Assembly: GCF_003129565.1 (NCBI RefSeq)
Contig: NZ_QETF01000003.1
Span: forward strand, 62,001 to 126,000
Direction: 5' to 3'
DNA from: Salibaculum griseiflavum
GTDB taxonomy: Bacteria; Pseudomonadota; Alphaproteobacteria; Rhodobacterales; Rhodobacteraceae
Length of the DNA: 64,000 bases
Part shown: piece after piece, positions 55,686 through 64,000 of the stretch
Numbering within the stretch: the first letter of the stretch is position 1
Layout: each line of letters starts with the position of its first letter
The notes under the pieces: model-generated
Database searches by the model: none
What the model was told of the DNA's origin: nothing
The model's input: the letters and a program-made list of their open reading frames with translations, nothing else
Made by a program: the position numbers and the translations under genes

Positions 55686-55720
55686 AAGGCCGCGTCCGGA
55701 TTGCCCGGCGCGGCCTTTTT
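55686..55720. terminator. bidirectional terminator after the DUF1127 gene
   Basis: AAGGCCGCG (55686-55694) pairs with CGCGGCCTT (55709-55717), with an inner CCGG/CCGG helix, followed by TTT on the plus strand. It stands between convergent genes. Confidence 0.85.
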
Positions 55721-55742
55721 CGTGCCAGCACTTATCGTGAGG

Positions 55743-56090
55743 TCAGCGGCGTAGATAGGGGCGGGTTTGCTGGCCGATCCAGATCGTTACGGCATCTTCC
55801 TGCAGCAGCCACGCGCCGGCCTTTTCGATGACCGTTCCCTGGCGCAACCGTTCGACACGGTCATTGTAGCCAGCAGCCCCGATCTGCGCCCAGAGCAAAC
55901 CCTTGAAGGCAAACCCCAGCAACACCACGACAAGGACGCCCCGCAGCGGAAAGCGCGGACGCGCGACCCGTGGTCGGGTGACGATCAATCCATCCTTGCC
56001 AACCCGGTGTACCACGCCGTTACGACGAATCCGGTCATGGGTGCGAACGATGCGGTCAACCCGCTTGTCAAATCCAGTATCAATAGACAT
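55743..56090 (-). CDS. hypothetical single-span membrane protein
   Basis: A 115-residue protein (MSIDTGFDKRVDRIVRTHDR...) with a basic cytoplasmic N-terminal half, one membrane helix (FPLRGVLVVVLLGFAFKGLL) and a short periplasmic tail (AGAWLLQEDAVTIWIGQQTR). The ATG at 56090 is preceded by GAGG. I do not recognise the family; similar small proteins occur in Rhodobacterales. It is convergent with the DUF1127 gene. Confidence 0.7.
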   Translation of the reverse strand: MSIDTGFDKRVDRIVRTHDRIRRNGVVHRVGKDGLIVTRPRVARPRFPLRGVLVVVLLGFAFKGLLWAQIGAAGYNDRVERLRQGTVIEKAGAWLLQEDAVTIWIGQQTRPYLRR

Positions 56091-56191
56091 GGCAGCCTCA
56101 CTGTGATCCCCACCACAGTGTGACGAAGATGTCGCCGAAATGTGGCCAGAATGAGGCAAACCCCGTGAATCCGCGGATTTGCCCGGAAAAT

Positions 56192-57067
56192 TCAGGATAT
56201 TTTCTGCAGAACCAGCGTCGTCCAGTCGACAATCTCATCACGGCTGACCAGATTGAACCCGGTTCGTGAATAAGCGTCAATCACCGCTGCGGCCTGGGGA
56301 TTGAGGATCCCGGAAAGAATCACGTGCCCTCCCGGCGCCGTATGCGCCGACATTTCCGGCGCCAACTCTATAAGCGGCCCCTTCAGAATATTGGCGAAAA
56401 CCAGGTCATAGGGCGCCAGCTCGGATAACCGGTCCGCACCGAAACCGGCAGCTTCGACGCAGGTCACGGCACCGGCCATGCCATTGGCGGCCAGGTTGGC
56501 TTCGGCCACCTCGACCGCGACGGGGTCGATATCGCTGGCAATGACCTGCGCATCGGGCAGGCATTTCGCCGCCGCCATGGCAAGCACCGCCGTGCCGCAA
56601 CCGATATCGGCCACGCGGGAAGGCGCATGCCCCGTATTCAGCAAGGTATCGAAGGCGCGCAAACATCCCAACGTCGTACCATGGTGGCCGGTGCCGAAGG
56701 CCATCGCCGCCTCGATCAACAGGCCGACGCGGCCCTCGGGCAGCTTGTCCGCATCATGGCTGCCATGGACGAAAAAGCGCCCCGCCTCCACCGGCGCCAG
56801 CTCCCGTTTCACATGGGCGACCCAGTCCACCTCGGGCAATTCCGACACGGCGAAGGGCTTAGCCCCATGCGCCGCCGCCAGAAGGGCCAGCGCAACTTCG
56901 TCCGGAGCATCCTCGAAGTAGCCGCCTACCTCCCACAGGCCAGAGCCGTCCTCCAGTTCGAAAACGCCAACCCCCGTCGGGGCGGGGTCCAACCCTTCCA
57001 TCGCGTCGCCCAGCGCCTGCGCCGGGTCTTTGCCATCAAGGGTGGTCAGGGCGGTAAAGGTGGTCAT
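56192..57067 (-). CDS. prmA: ribosomal protein L11 methyltransferase
   Basis: SAM-dependent methyltransferase that trimethylates ribosomal protein L11. The 291-residue protein has an N-terminal substrate domain and the SAM fold with VADIGCGTAVLAMAAAKCLP, GTGHHGTTLGCLRAFDTLL and VFANILKGPLIELAPEM (the NILxxPL motif). The gene is co-directional with an MFS transporter, three bases downstream of it. Confidence 0.94.
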   Translation of the reverse strand: MTTFTALTTLDGKDPAQALGDAMEGLDPAPTGVGVFELEDGSGLWEVGGYFEDAPDEVALALLAAAHGAKPFAVSELPEVDWVAHVKRELAPVEAGRFFVHGSHDADKLPEGRVGLLIEAAMAFGTGHHGTTLGCLRAFDTLLNTGHAPSRVADIGCGTAVLAMAAAKCLPDAQVIASDIDPVAVEVAEANLAANGMAGAVTCVEAAGFGADRLSELAPYDLVFANILKGPLIELAPEMSAHTAPGGHVILSGILNPQAAAVIDAYSRTGFNLVSRDEIVDWTTLVLQKIS

Positions 57068-57070
57068 GGT

Positions 57071-58300
57071 CTACTCCGCTGGGGCGGGCATGACCCGCGC
57101 AAAGATGGTTTCGTTGCCCGGACCGGGATGGCGCGGGATCATCAGGGCGAGGATCAGCGAAATCCCCGCCATGCTTGCAGCAAGCGAAAAGACCGCCGCC
57201 GGCGAGACCAGCCAGAGATACCCCAGCAGTGCCGGCAGGAAAACGGCGGCGATATGGTTGATCGTGAAGGCCACGGCGGCGGTGGGTGCGATATCCCCCG
57301 GATCGGCGATCTTCTGGAAATAGGTCTTCAGTGCGAGGGCCAGCGCGAAGAACATGTGATCCACCACGTAGAGCGCCGAAGCCAGCACGACCCCCCAGCC
57401 AAACCAGTAGATGCCGCCATAGGCCAGAAAGACCGCGATCAATCCGACATATTCGAAGGACAGCGCCATCCGCTCTCCCCAGATTCCGACCAGCCGCCCC
57501 ATCAACGGCGCGAAGATCATGTTGGCCACAAGGTTGATCAGGAACAGAGCCGTCACCTGGTGAACCTCGAAGCCGAAGCGTTCCACCATCATGAACCCGG
57601 CGAAGACCACGAAGATCTGCCGCCGCGCCCCCGACATGAATTGCAGCGCGTAATACAGCCAGTAACGGCGGCGCAGCACCATCTGCTTGAGTTGCGGATG
57701 CGGGCTTTCGAATTGCGGGTATGCGAAATAGCAGAACAGCGCTGCCAGTGCCGTGAAGCCACCGGAAACGACATAGACGAAATTGTAGCTCAGATCGAAG
57801 CTTTCCCAGGTCAGCACGATGAGGACATAGGCCGCCAGCGTCGCCCCGGACCCCGCCGCCAGGATCCAGCCCAGCATCTGCGGCGCGCGCTGCCGATCAA
57901 TCCATTGCAGCTGTAAGGATTGATTGACCGTCTCGAAATAATGGAAGCCGATGGACGACAGCATCGTGATGGTCAGGATGCCCCCCAAGGATGGGAACTG
58001 CGCGGTCAGTGCCGTGGCGACACCCAACAGCGCCAACGCGACGATCCCCAGCACCTGTTCTCGAAACAGCATCAGCAGGGCAATCACGCCAATCGCCAGG
58101 AAGCCGGGGATCTCGCGCACCGTGTGCAGCCAGCCGATATCCGACCCATCGAAGCCCGCCGCCTCGACAACGAAATTGTTCAGCAGCGCCGACCACGTGG
58201 CAAAGGCCACCGGCATGGCGGCTGCCATCAGGAAAAGAAGCGTCACGGGCCTGCGCCAGAACGGCAGGGACCGGGCCTCGGCCAGGGGGACAATGCGCAT
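57071..58300 (-). CDS. MFS transporter
   Basis: A 409-residue protein with about twelve membrane helices (LLFLMAAAMPVAFATWSALL, IPGFLAIGVIALLMLF, VLIVLTWESFDLSYNFVYVV, VNLVANMIFAP-type segments). Acidic/basic residues lie in the 2-3 loop. It has no family-specific signature I can name, so the substrate is unknown. It ends three bases before prmA. Confidence 0.82.
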   Translation of the reverse strand: MRIVPLAEARSLPFWRRPVTLLFLMAAAMPVAFATWSALLNNFVVEAAGFDGSDIGWLHTVREIPGFLAIGVIALLMLFREQVLGIVALALLGVATALTAQFPSLGGILTITMLSSIGFHYFETVNQSLQLQWIDRQRAPQMLGWILAAGSGATLAAYVLIVLTWESFDLSYNFVYVVSGGFTALAALFCYFAYPQFESPHPQLKQMVLRRRYWLYYALQFMSGARRQIFVVFAGFMMVERFGFEVHQVTALFLINLVANMIFAPLMGRLVGIWGERMALSFEYVGLIAVFLAYGGIYWFGWGVVLASALYVVDHMFFALALALKTYFQKIADPGDIAPTAAVAFTINHIAAVFLPALLGYLWLVSPAAVFSLAASMAGISLILALMIPRHPGPGNETIFARVMPAPAE

Positions 58301-58348
58301 GGCGTGCGCTCTACGCCTTTTTGGCGCCCTTGGCGAGAGGCACGCTCC

Positions 58349-58783
58349 TCAAATGGCGGCGGAGAATGTGTAGTCGATCTCGGAAAAACAACTTGCCGGG
58401 AAACTGTAGACGAAGCTCAACCCCGCCTCGGAGGCGACAACGCCATGTTCGGCCCCCGGCGGCAGGTAGACCGCCACACCGGACGATATCTCGTGCGCCT
58501 CCCCCTCGATCATGACCGTGCCGGAGCCGGATAGCCCGAAATAGACCTCGGCCTGGGAATGCCGGTGCATTTCCAGCGTCTGGCCCGGCCCGAATTCGGC
58601 CAGCCCCATGACGATGTCGGTGCTGGCCGTCCGATCTCCACTGATCAGCGTGCGCCAGCTGCAACTGCCATGGCCGGTCTTTTCACCGTTCTCAAGCGGC
58701 GTCTGCGCAGCCTCCAGGCGCAACCCCTTGGGCCGGGGCACAGGGCGGATGGTGATATCCTTGAACGGGTCCTGAACGCTCAT
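58349..58783 (-). CDS. cupin-domain protein
   Basis: A 144-residue single-domain cupin. Metal-binding residues are visible in the first motif GQTLEMHRHSQAEVYFGLSG (His, His, Glu) and in the second motif AVYLPPGAEHGVVASEAG (His). GGGAGG lies six bases before the ATG. Function cannot be assigned from the fold alone; the family includes dioxygenases, isomerases and sensors. Confidence 0.82.
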   Translation of the reverse strand: MSVQDPFKDITIRPVPRPKGLRLEAAQTPLENGEKTGHGSCSWRTLISGDRTASTDIVMGLAEFGPGQTLEMHRHSQAEVYFGLSGSGTVMIEGEAHEISSGVAVYLPPGAEHGVVASEAGLSFVYSFPASCFSEIDYTFSAAI

Positions 58784-58889
58784 CGCTTCCTCCCTGCAAC
58801 AGCGCCTTCCTCATTTCCGCCAAGACCACGAAAAAGCGGGGGATTCTGCTTCACATGCGACCAGTGCAAAGTCGTTTTCGGACCCGCAC

Positions 58890-58903
58890 CTGATCCATGT
58901 CAA
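58890..58903. promoter_or_regulatory. imperfect FNR-like box upstream of the YeeE/YedE gene
   Basis: CTGATCCATGTCAA differs from TTGAT-N4-ATCAA by one base in each half. It lies about 60 bases upstream of the chosen start. This is weak evidence for oxygen or CRP/FNR-family control. Confidence 0.3.
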
Positions 58904-58959
58904 AGCGGACACATTCAAATTGCGGCATGTCCACCCAAACAACCAAGGACAACAGCCCC

Positions 58960-60027
58960 ATGGACCTTATCCTGTACCTGGCCGAAACCCTGGGCGAGGC
59001 GCAGACCGCCGCGCTCTTCGGCGTGATCACCGGCGTGATTTTCGGCGTGGCTGCCCAGCGCTCGCGGTTCTGCCTGCGGGCGGCGACAAGCGAATTCGCG
59101 CGCGGCATCTGGGGCGACAAGGTGGCAGTCTGGCTGCTGACCTTCTCGACAGCGCTTGTCTGGGTGCAGGGCGCGCGGCTTCTGGGCCATGTCAACGTCA
59201 CCGAGGCTCGGATCATGGCCGTGCCGGGCAGTTGGTCGGGCGCCATCCTCGGCGGGCTGCTCTTCGGGGCCGGCATGATCCTGGCACGCGGGTGCTCGGG
59301 CCGCCTGCTGGTGCTGGCGGCCACGGGCAATCTGCGGTCCGTGGTGTCCGGGTTGGTCTTTGCAGTCGTCGCACAGATGTCGTTGCATGGCTGGCTGGCC
59401 CCGCTGCGCGACCGGCTTGCAGGGCTGTGGATTACCGAGGGCGGCCGCAATCTCGACCTGATGACAGCCGCCCGCCTGCCCGATTGGGGCGGTCTCGTGC
59501 TGGGTGTCGTGCTGGCCGGGCTGGCGCTGTTCCTGTCCCGGCGCAACCGGATCGGCGCGGCGCGGCTGGTCTTCGCCTCGGGCGTGGGCTTTGCCGTGGC
59601 CGTCGGCTGGATCCTGACCACATCGCTGAGCCAGATCGCCTTCGACCCGGTCACCATCGAAAGCGCGACCTTCACCGGCCCCTCGGCCAACACCCTGATG
59701 TTCTTTCTCGAACCCGCGCCGGTCCTGACCTTCTCGATAGGCCTCGTGCCGGGGGTCTTCCTGGGTTCTTTCCTCGCCGCGGTGCTGACACGGGAATTCA
59801 AGTTCCAGGGCTTCGAAGACGAGGCCAATATGCGCCGCGCCCTGATCGGCGCCGCCATGATGGGCTTCGGCGGGATGCTGGCGGGTGGCTGCGCCATCGG
59901 CGCGGGCGTCACCGGCGGCTCGGTCTTCGCGGGCACGGCCTGGGTCGCTCTGACATCCATGTGGATCGGCGGCATGCTCACCGATTACCTCGTGGATCAG
60001 CGCCGCCCAACGCCGCAACCGGCCTGA
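58960..60027 (+). CDS. YeeE/YedE family membrane protein (thiosulfate or sulfur-compound importer-like)
   Basis: A 355-residue protein with about nine to ten membrane helices and the conserved Cys-containing motifs AAQRSRFCLRAATSEF, ILARGCSGRLLVLAATGNLR and GGMLAGGCAIGAGVTGGSVF. These Cys are the sulfur-relay residues in YeeE-type thiosulfate transporters. Of three possible starts I used the ATG at 58960 (MDLILYLAETLG), which has AAGGA upstream; earlier ATGs lie at 58897 and 58927. The sulfur substrate is inferred. Confidence 0.88.
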   Translation: MDLILYLAETLGEAQTAALFGVITGVIFGVAAQRSRFCLRAATSEFARGIWGDKVAVWLLTFSTALVWVQGARLLGHVNVTEARIMAVPGSWSGAILGGLLFGAGMILARGCSGRLLVLAATGNLRSVVSGLVFAVVAQMSLHGWLAPLRDRLAGLWITEGGRNLDLMTAARLPDWGGLVLGVVLAGLALFLSRRNRIGAARLVFASGVGFAVAVGWILTTSLSQIAFDPVTIESATFTGPSANTLMFFLEPAPVLTFSIGLVPGVFLGSFLAAVLTREFKFQGFEDEANMRRALIGAAMMGFGGMLAGGCAIGAGVTGGSVFAGTAWVALTSMWIGGMLTDYLVDQRRPTPQPA

Positions 60028-60092
60028 CTTCTTTGGGTCCGAAATACCGCGGGGGAGTCGCGTGCCCCGCACGCGACGGGGGCAGCGCCCCC
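60028..60092 (-). repeat. dispersed intergenic double-hairpin repeat, copy 2
   Basis: Read on the minus strand this is GGGGGC-GCT-GCCCCC, then GTCGCGTGC-GGG-GCACGCGAC, then the tail ending CGCGGTATTTCGGACCCAAA and GAAG. Order and tail match copy 1 at 33374-33439. The second stem differs in sequence but stays perfectly paired, indicating compensatory change. It follows priA in reading direction. Confidence 0.8.
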
Positions 60093-60140
60093 TCTTTCAC
60101 AAGAATAGAGCGTGCGCAGCACTCAATTTGAAACCCGACC

Positions 60141-62342
60141 TCAGTAAAAGCTCTGCGGGTCGATATCTATCGCCAGGCGCAGGTCGCCCTTGAGCCGGAA
60201 TTGCGCCACCCACTGCGCCAGGGCCTGCTGCAGCGGCGCAGCCTTGTCCGCCTTGACCAGCAGCCGCACCCGATGCCGCCCACGAATGCGCGCGATGGGG
60301 GCCGGCGCAGGGCCAAAGACCTGCGCTCCGATCCGCCGCAAAGGCGCGTCGTTGCGGGCCATTTCCGTGCCCAGGTCGAAAACGGCCTGCGCTTCGGGCG
60401 AGGACAGGATGATCCCCGCCATACGGCCATAGGGCGGCACGCCCGCCGCTTTGCGCTCTGCCGCCTCTGCGGCCCAGAAGGCTTCTTCATCACCACCCAG
60501 AATGGCCCGGATTACCGGATGTTCCGGCTGGAACGTCTGCAGCAGCGCCTCGCCGGGCACATCTGCCCGGCCGGCGCGCCCCGCGACCTGTCTCAGCAAC
60601 TGAAAGGTGCGTTCAGCCGCGCGCAGGTCCGACCCTTGCAGCCCCAGATCGGAATCGATCACCCCGACCAGTGTCAGCTTGGGGAAGTTGTGCCCCTTGG
60701 CGACGAGCTGGGTGCCGATGATGATATCAGCCTCTCCCGCGGCGATCCCCTCGATCGCCTCTTTCAACGCCCGGGCCGACCCGAAAAGGTCCGATGACAA
60801 GACGACGACCCGCGCCTCGGGCCACAACGCCCGGGCTTCTTCTTCCAGCCGCTCCACGCCCGGGCCGACCGGGGCAAGGCGGTCCTCGGCCTCGCAATTG
60901 GGACAGACCGACGGCATCGGTTTGGTCTCGCCGCATTGATGGCACATCAGCCGCTTGAGAAACCGGTGTTCCACCATGGTCGCGTCGCAATGGTCACAGC
61001 CGATCTGGTGGCCGCAGGCCCGACAGATCGTCACCGGGGCATAGCCACGCCGGTTCAGAAACAAGAGCGCCTGTTCGCCCCGCGCGATCCGCTGATCGAC
61101 CGCTGATTTGAGCGTGGGCGACACCCACTTGCCCCCCGGAAGGTCCTCAAGTCGCAGGTCGATCGCGGCCATCTCGGGCATCACCGCCTCGCCGAAGCGG
61201 TCGGTCAGGTCGAGCCGCGCGTATTTCCCCGCCTCCGCATTTGCCCAGCTTTCCAGCGACGGGGTGGCGGAGGCCAGCACCACCTGCCCCCCGGTCATCG
61301 AGGCCCGCAGAACCGCCATGTCGCGGGCATTGTAAAGCACGCCGTCTTCCTGCTTGTAGGAGGTATCGTGTTCCTCATCGACGACGATCAGGCCGAGGTC
61401 GCGAAACGGCAGGAACAGCGCCGAGCGCGCGCCGACCACGACCTGGCAGCCCCCCTGCCCCACCATTTTCCAACAGCGCCGCCGCTCGGTCATGGTGACA
61501 CCGGAATGCCATTCCGCCGGTTTCATCCCGAACCGCGCCTCGATCCGGGTCAGGAATTGCTCGGTCAGGGCAATCTCGGGCAGCAGGACCAGCGCCTGCC
61601 GCCCCGCGCGCAGGGCCTCGGCGACGGCCTCGAGGTAGACCTCGGTCTTGCCTGACCCGGTCACACCCTTGAGCAAGGTCGTGCCATAGACCCGCGCGCT
61701 GATCCCTTTTCGCAATGCTGCGGCGGCCTGTTCCTGCGCCGCGGTCAGGGTCTTGCCGCCATAATCGGGGTCAAGTCGCGGATAGGGCGTGTCCCGCGGC
61801 GCATCTTCCTCGCAAACCGCCCCCTGTTTGACTAACCCCTTGACCACCGAGCTGGACACGCCCGCCATTTCGGCAAGCTCCCCAAGGGTAAAGGACAAGC
61901 CGCCATACGCGCGCAGCACCCCCAAAACCTTCTCACGCGCCGTGGTCATCCGGTCGGGCAACGTGCCCCCCAGGCGGTAAACCTTGCGCATCGAGGGCGC
62001 ATCCCCCAGCCCCGGCGCCCGCGTGGCCAGCCGCAGCATGGCCGGCATCGGTGTCAGGGTATACGTGGCCGCCCGTTCAAGGAATTCCCGCATATCCGGG
62101 GCAATCGGCGCGACGTCCAGCACGCGGATCACCGCCCGCACTCTGGCCCTGTCGTAATCCCCCTGCCCCGGCCCCCAGACCACGCCCAAAACCTTGCGCG
62201 GCCCGAGCGGCACCTCGACGAACGCCCCCAACCAGCAACCGCCTTCGGGGGCCTTGTAGTCGAGCACACGATCCAGCGGCTGGGTGGTCAAAACACCGAC
62301 CAGCTCGCCCTCATCGAAAAAGTCGCGTGCTACCGAGGTCAT
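60141..62342 (-). CDS. priA: primosomal protein N' (replication restart helicase PriA)
   Basis: SF2 helicase that restarts collapsed replication forks. The 733-residue protein has an N-terminal 3'-DNA-binding domain, motif I LLKGVTGSGKTEVYLEAVAE, motif II IVVDEEHDTSYKQEDGVLYN, the zinc-binding Cys cluster in ICRACGHQIGCDHCD and RLMCHQCGETKPMPSVCPNC, and motif VI LLRQVAGRAGRAD. I used the ATG at 62342 (MTSVARDFFDEGELVGVLTT), which matches the family start. Confidence 0.95.
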   Translation of the reverse strand: MTSVARDFFDEGELVGVLTTQPLDRVLDYKAPEGGCWLGAFVEVPLGPRKVLGVVWGPGQGDYDRARVRAVIRVLDVAPIAPDMREFLERAATYTLTPMPAMLRLATRAPGLGDAPSMRKVYRLGGTLPDRMTTAREKVLGVLRAYGGLSFTLGELAEMAGVSSSVVKGLVKQGAVCEEDAPRDTPYPRLDPDYGGKTLTAAQEQAAAALRKGISARVYGTTLLKGVTGSGKTEVYLEAVAEALRAGRQALVLLPEIALTEQFLTRIEARFGMKPAEWHSGVTMTERRRCWKMVGQGGCQVVVGARSALFLPFRDLGLIVVDEEHDTSYKQEDGVLYNARDMAVLRASMTGGQVVLASATPSLESWANAEAGKYARLDLTDRFGEAVMPEMAAIDLRLEDLPGGKWVSPTLKSAVDQRIARGEQALLFLNRRGYAPVTICRACGHQIGCDHCDATMVEHRFLKRLMCHQCGETKPMPSVCPNCEAEDRLAPVGPGVERLEEEARALWPEARVVVLSSDLFGSARALKEAIEGIAAGEADIIIGTQLVAKGHNFPKLTLVGVIDSDLGLQGSDLRAAERTFQLLRQVAGRAGRADVPGEALLQTFQPEHPVIRAILGGDEEAFWAAEAAERKAAGVPPYGRMAGIILSSPEAQAVFDLGTEMARNDAPLRRIGAQVFGPAPAPIARIRGRHRVRLLVKADKAAPLQQALAQWVAQFRLKGDLRLAIDIDPQSFY

Positions 62343-62434
62343 GTTAGCGCAACCATAAGGGGGTTTCCGTCTTGTTGTATCTGGGGTAAACGCTGGCGCG
62401 ACGACTGCCAACCCCAACCATCCGGAGCCTTGAA

Positions 62435-63088
62435 ATGAAATTCTTTGTCGATACTGCCGATGTCGATGCCATCCGCGAATTGAACGAACTGGGCATGGTG
62501 GACGGTGTCACCACCAACCCTTCGCTGATCGCCAAGTCGGGCCGTGACATTCTCGAAGTGACCAAGGAAATCTGCGACATGGTCGACGGCCCCGTCAGTG
62601 CCGAGGTCGTCGCCACCGAGGCCGACGCGATGATCGAAGAGGGCCGCAAGCTGGCCAAGATCGCCGACAATATCGCCGTCAAGGTCCCGCTGACCTGGGA
62701 CGGCCTCAAGGCCTGCAAGGTGCTGTCGGACGACGGCAACATGGTCAATGTCACGCTGTGTTTCTCGGCCAACCAGGCGCTCTTGGCCGCAAAGGCGGGC
62801 GCGACCTTCATCTCGCCCTTCATCGGCCGCCTCGATGACCTGAACCTCGACGGCATGGACCTGATCGCCGACATCCGCGAGATCTACGACAATTATGGCT
62901 TCGACACCCAGATCCTTGCCGCCTCGATCCGCTCGGCCAACCACATGTCCGAGGCCGCCAAGATCGGTGCCGACGTCGCCACCGCACCGCCGGCCGTGAT
63001 CCACAAGATGGCCGAGCATGTGCTGACGGACAAAGGTCTCGCCGCCTTCCTCAAGGATGCCGAGAAAGCCGGCATCAAGATCGTCTGA
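62435..63088 (+). CDS. fsa: transaldolase-like fructose-6-phosphate aldolase (TalC/Fsa)
   Basis: Small class I aldolase of 217 residues. It starts [20 protein letters not shown] and has the [14 protein letters not shown] motif, the Schiff-base Lys in [18 protein letters not shown] and the phosphate-binding region [20 protein letters not shown]. Members of this subfamily have transaldolase or F6P aldolase activity. It stands divergent from priA with its own terminator. Confidence 0.92.
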   Translation: MKFFVDTADVDAIRELNELGMVDGVTTNPSLIAKSGRDILEVTKEICDMVDGPVSAEVVATEADAMIEEGRKLAKIADNIAVKVPLTWDGLKACKVLSDDGNMVNVTLCFSANQALLAAKAGATFISPFIGRLDDLNLDGMDLIADIREIYDNYGFDTQILAASIRSANHMSEAAKIGADVATAPPAVIHKMAEHVLTDKGLAAFLKDAEKAGIKIV

Positions 63089-63098
63089 TCGCGTTCTA

Positions 63099-63123
63099 GC
63101 GGCCCGGTCCCGCACCGGGCCGC
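63099..63123 (+). terminator. hairpin after fsa
   Basis: GCGGCCCGGT (63099-63108) pairs perfectly with ACCGGGCCGC (63114-63123), loop of five. It follows the fsa stop by ten bases and lacks a T-run. Confidence 0.65.
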
Positions 63124-63223
63124 CACACCTGACGCGAGACCTCGCCCAGTGAGAAATTTGTTCTGGCCCGGTCTGAACTCTTTCTGCTAAACCTCCGTTC
63201 AAACACAAAGAATGGCGTGGTTC

Positions 63224-63931
63224 ATGAGCAGCACCCCCGGCAAAGACACCGATTTCCGCGACCGCATCCTGTCCGATCCCGAGGCGGTGCTGGAAGATCA
63301 GGACATCATGCGCGCCCTGATTACCGCCAATGAGAAATCCATGGGGTCCAATATCGTGGACCTGCGCGGGATTGCCATGGAACGGCTTGAGGCCCGGCTG
63401 GACCGTCTCGAAGATACCCACCGCAATGTCATCGCCGCGGCCTATGAGAACCTCGCCGGGACCAACCAGATCCATCGCGCCATCCTGCGGATGATGGATG
63501 CAAACCGGTTCGAAAGCTTCCTGTCCGACCTCAAGGGCGACGTGGCCGACATCCTGCGTGTGGACACGGTTCGGCTGGTGCTCGAATCCGCCGCCCGGTC
63601 CGAGGACCCCGCCGTCGCCAAGTTGCAGGACGTGCTGTGCGTGGCCGAACCGGGCTTCGTGGCCGGTTACATCACCCAGGGCCGCAATCACCCGATCCGC
63701 CAGGTGACCCTGCGCCAGGTCCGCACGGACAACGCGATGCTGTTTGGCGACAAGGCCGATTTCATCCGCTCCGAAGCCTGCCTGCGCCTCGACCTCGGCG
63801 AAGGGCGCCTGCCCGGCATGCTGGTCTTCGGCGCAGAGGACCCGCACCAATTCACGCCCCAGCAAGGCACCGACCTGCTGGCCTTCTTCACCGGCGTCTT
63901 CGAGCGCGTCATGCGGCGCTGGCTCAGCTAG
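63224..63931 (+). CDS. DUF484 family protein
   Basis: A 235-residue protein with the DUF484 pattern: DIMRALITANEKSMGSNIVD, LRGIAMERLEARLDRLEDTH, RNVIAAAYENLAGTNQIHRA, and a GAF-like C-terminal domain (MLVFGAEDPHQFTPQQGTDL). DUF484 genes regularly precede xerC, as here. Start codons at 63212 and 63224 are both possible; the second gives the more typical N-terminus. Biochemical role unknown. Confidence 0.9.
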   Translation: MSSTPGKDTDFRDRILSDPEAVLEDQDIMRALITANEKSMGSNIVDLRGIAMERLEARLDRLEDTHRNVIAAAYENLAGTNQIHRAILRMMDANRFESFLSDLKGDVADILRVDTVRLVLESAARSEDPAVAKLQDVLCVAEPGFVAGYITQGRNHPIRQVTLRQVRTDNAMLFGDKADFIRSEACLRLDLGEGRLPGMLVFGAEDPHQFTPQQGTDLLAFFTGVFERVMRRWLS

Positions 63932-63934
63932 GCC

Positions 63935-64000
63935 ATGATCTCCCCGGCCCTGTCCGACACCCTCGCCCACTGGCTTGACCACCAGAGGGCGATGAATGCG
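63935..64000 (+). CDS. xerC: tyrosine recombinase XerC, 5' end only
   Basis: Only 22 codons are in the window (MISPALSDTLAHWLDHQRAM NA). This fits the N-terminal SAM-like domain start of XerC, and the position right after a DUF484 gene supports it. The rest lies beyond the window. XerC with XerD resolves chromosome dimers at dif. Confidence 0.65.
   Translation, partial: MISPALSDTLAHWLDHQRAMNA

Noticed and set aside
63935-64000. Tyrosine recombinase start as the integrase of a mobile element
   Set aside because: The DUF484 neighbour and N-terminal sequence fit chromosomal XerC; no attachment site or cargo gene is seen.

Overview
The window reads as a chromosomal segment of an alphaproteobacterium, most likely family Rhodobacteraceae (Roseobacter group). 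The evidence is high GC content, the ctaC-ctaB-ctaG-ctaE-SURF1 oxidase order with subunit I located elsewhere, the tolQRAB-pal-cpoB-tilS-ftsH and ruvCAB strings, a DUF484 gene just before xerC, and close resemblance of the proteins to that group as I recall it. I see no rRNA, tRNA, CRISPR array, transposase or phage gene. Coding density is high, with many ATGA stop/start overlaps.

Layout. 1-7393 (minus): cytochrome aa3 oxidase assembly operon (ctaC, ctaB, a small membrane protein, ctaG, ctaE, SURF1) running into thrC, an M16 peptidase and a GNAT acetyltransferase cut by the window edge. A perfect FNR-type box lies between ctaC and the divergent tldD. 7546-13393 (plus): tldD, a small membrane protein, dprA, topA. 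13432-18754: a UPF0104 membrane protein, a DprE1-like oxidase, a DprE2-like reductase and a convergent HAD-UbiA fusion. Together these look like the mycobacterial decaprenyl-phosphoryl-pentose pathway. A lytic transglycosylase follows. 19111-33336: a Tad/Flp pilus locus with three Flp pilin genes (two almost identical), cpaB, cpaC, an OmpA-like lipoprotein, cpaE, cpaF, tadB, tadC, two TPR lipoproteins, prepilin peptidase, a GT-C-like membrane protein on the opposite strand, and an AAA ATPase. 33485-37349: the ligase-associated helicase and PdeM nuclease, then a membrane LytTR regulator. 37429-42166: thioesterase, two tandem folD genes (the second lacks the catalytic lysine), fhs and a MOSC protein. 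42275-55126 (minus): ftsH, tilS, the Tol-Pal operon, ybgC, an unknown gene, an ACR3 arsenite permease, ruvBAC. 55468-64000: a DUF1127 miniprotein, a small membrane protein, prmA, an MFS transporter, a cupin, a YeeE/YedE transporter, priA, a transaldolase-like aldolase, a DUF484 protein and the start of xerC.

How the genes work together. The most interesting arrangement is a lipid-linked pentofuranose pathway (phosphoribosyl transfer to polyprenyl phosphate, dephosphorylation by the fused HAD domain, then 2' epimerisation by DprE1/DprE2) on one side of the Tad pilus genes and a GT-C-like integral membrane protein on the other. My inference is that this organism makes a polyprenyl-phosphoryl arabinose-like donor and may use it to decorate the Flp pilus or another envelope polymer. 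Other points of note are a dispersed intergenic double-hairpin repeat with compensatory changes, the divergent second FolD, the recently duplicated pilin gene, and a CpaE without the Walker A signature lysines.

Limits: all assignments come from reading translated sequence and remembered family motifs. No database search, alignment program or folding program was run. Start codons were chosen from ribosome-binding sites and overlaps where visible.
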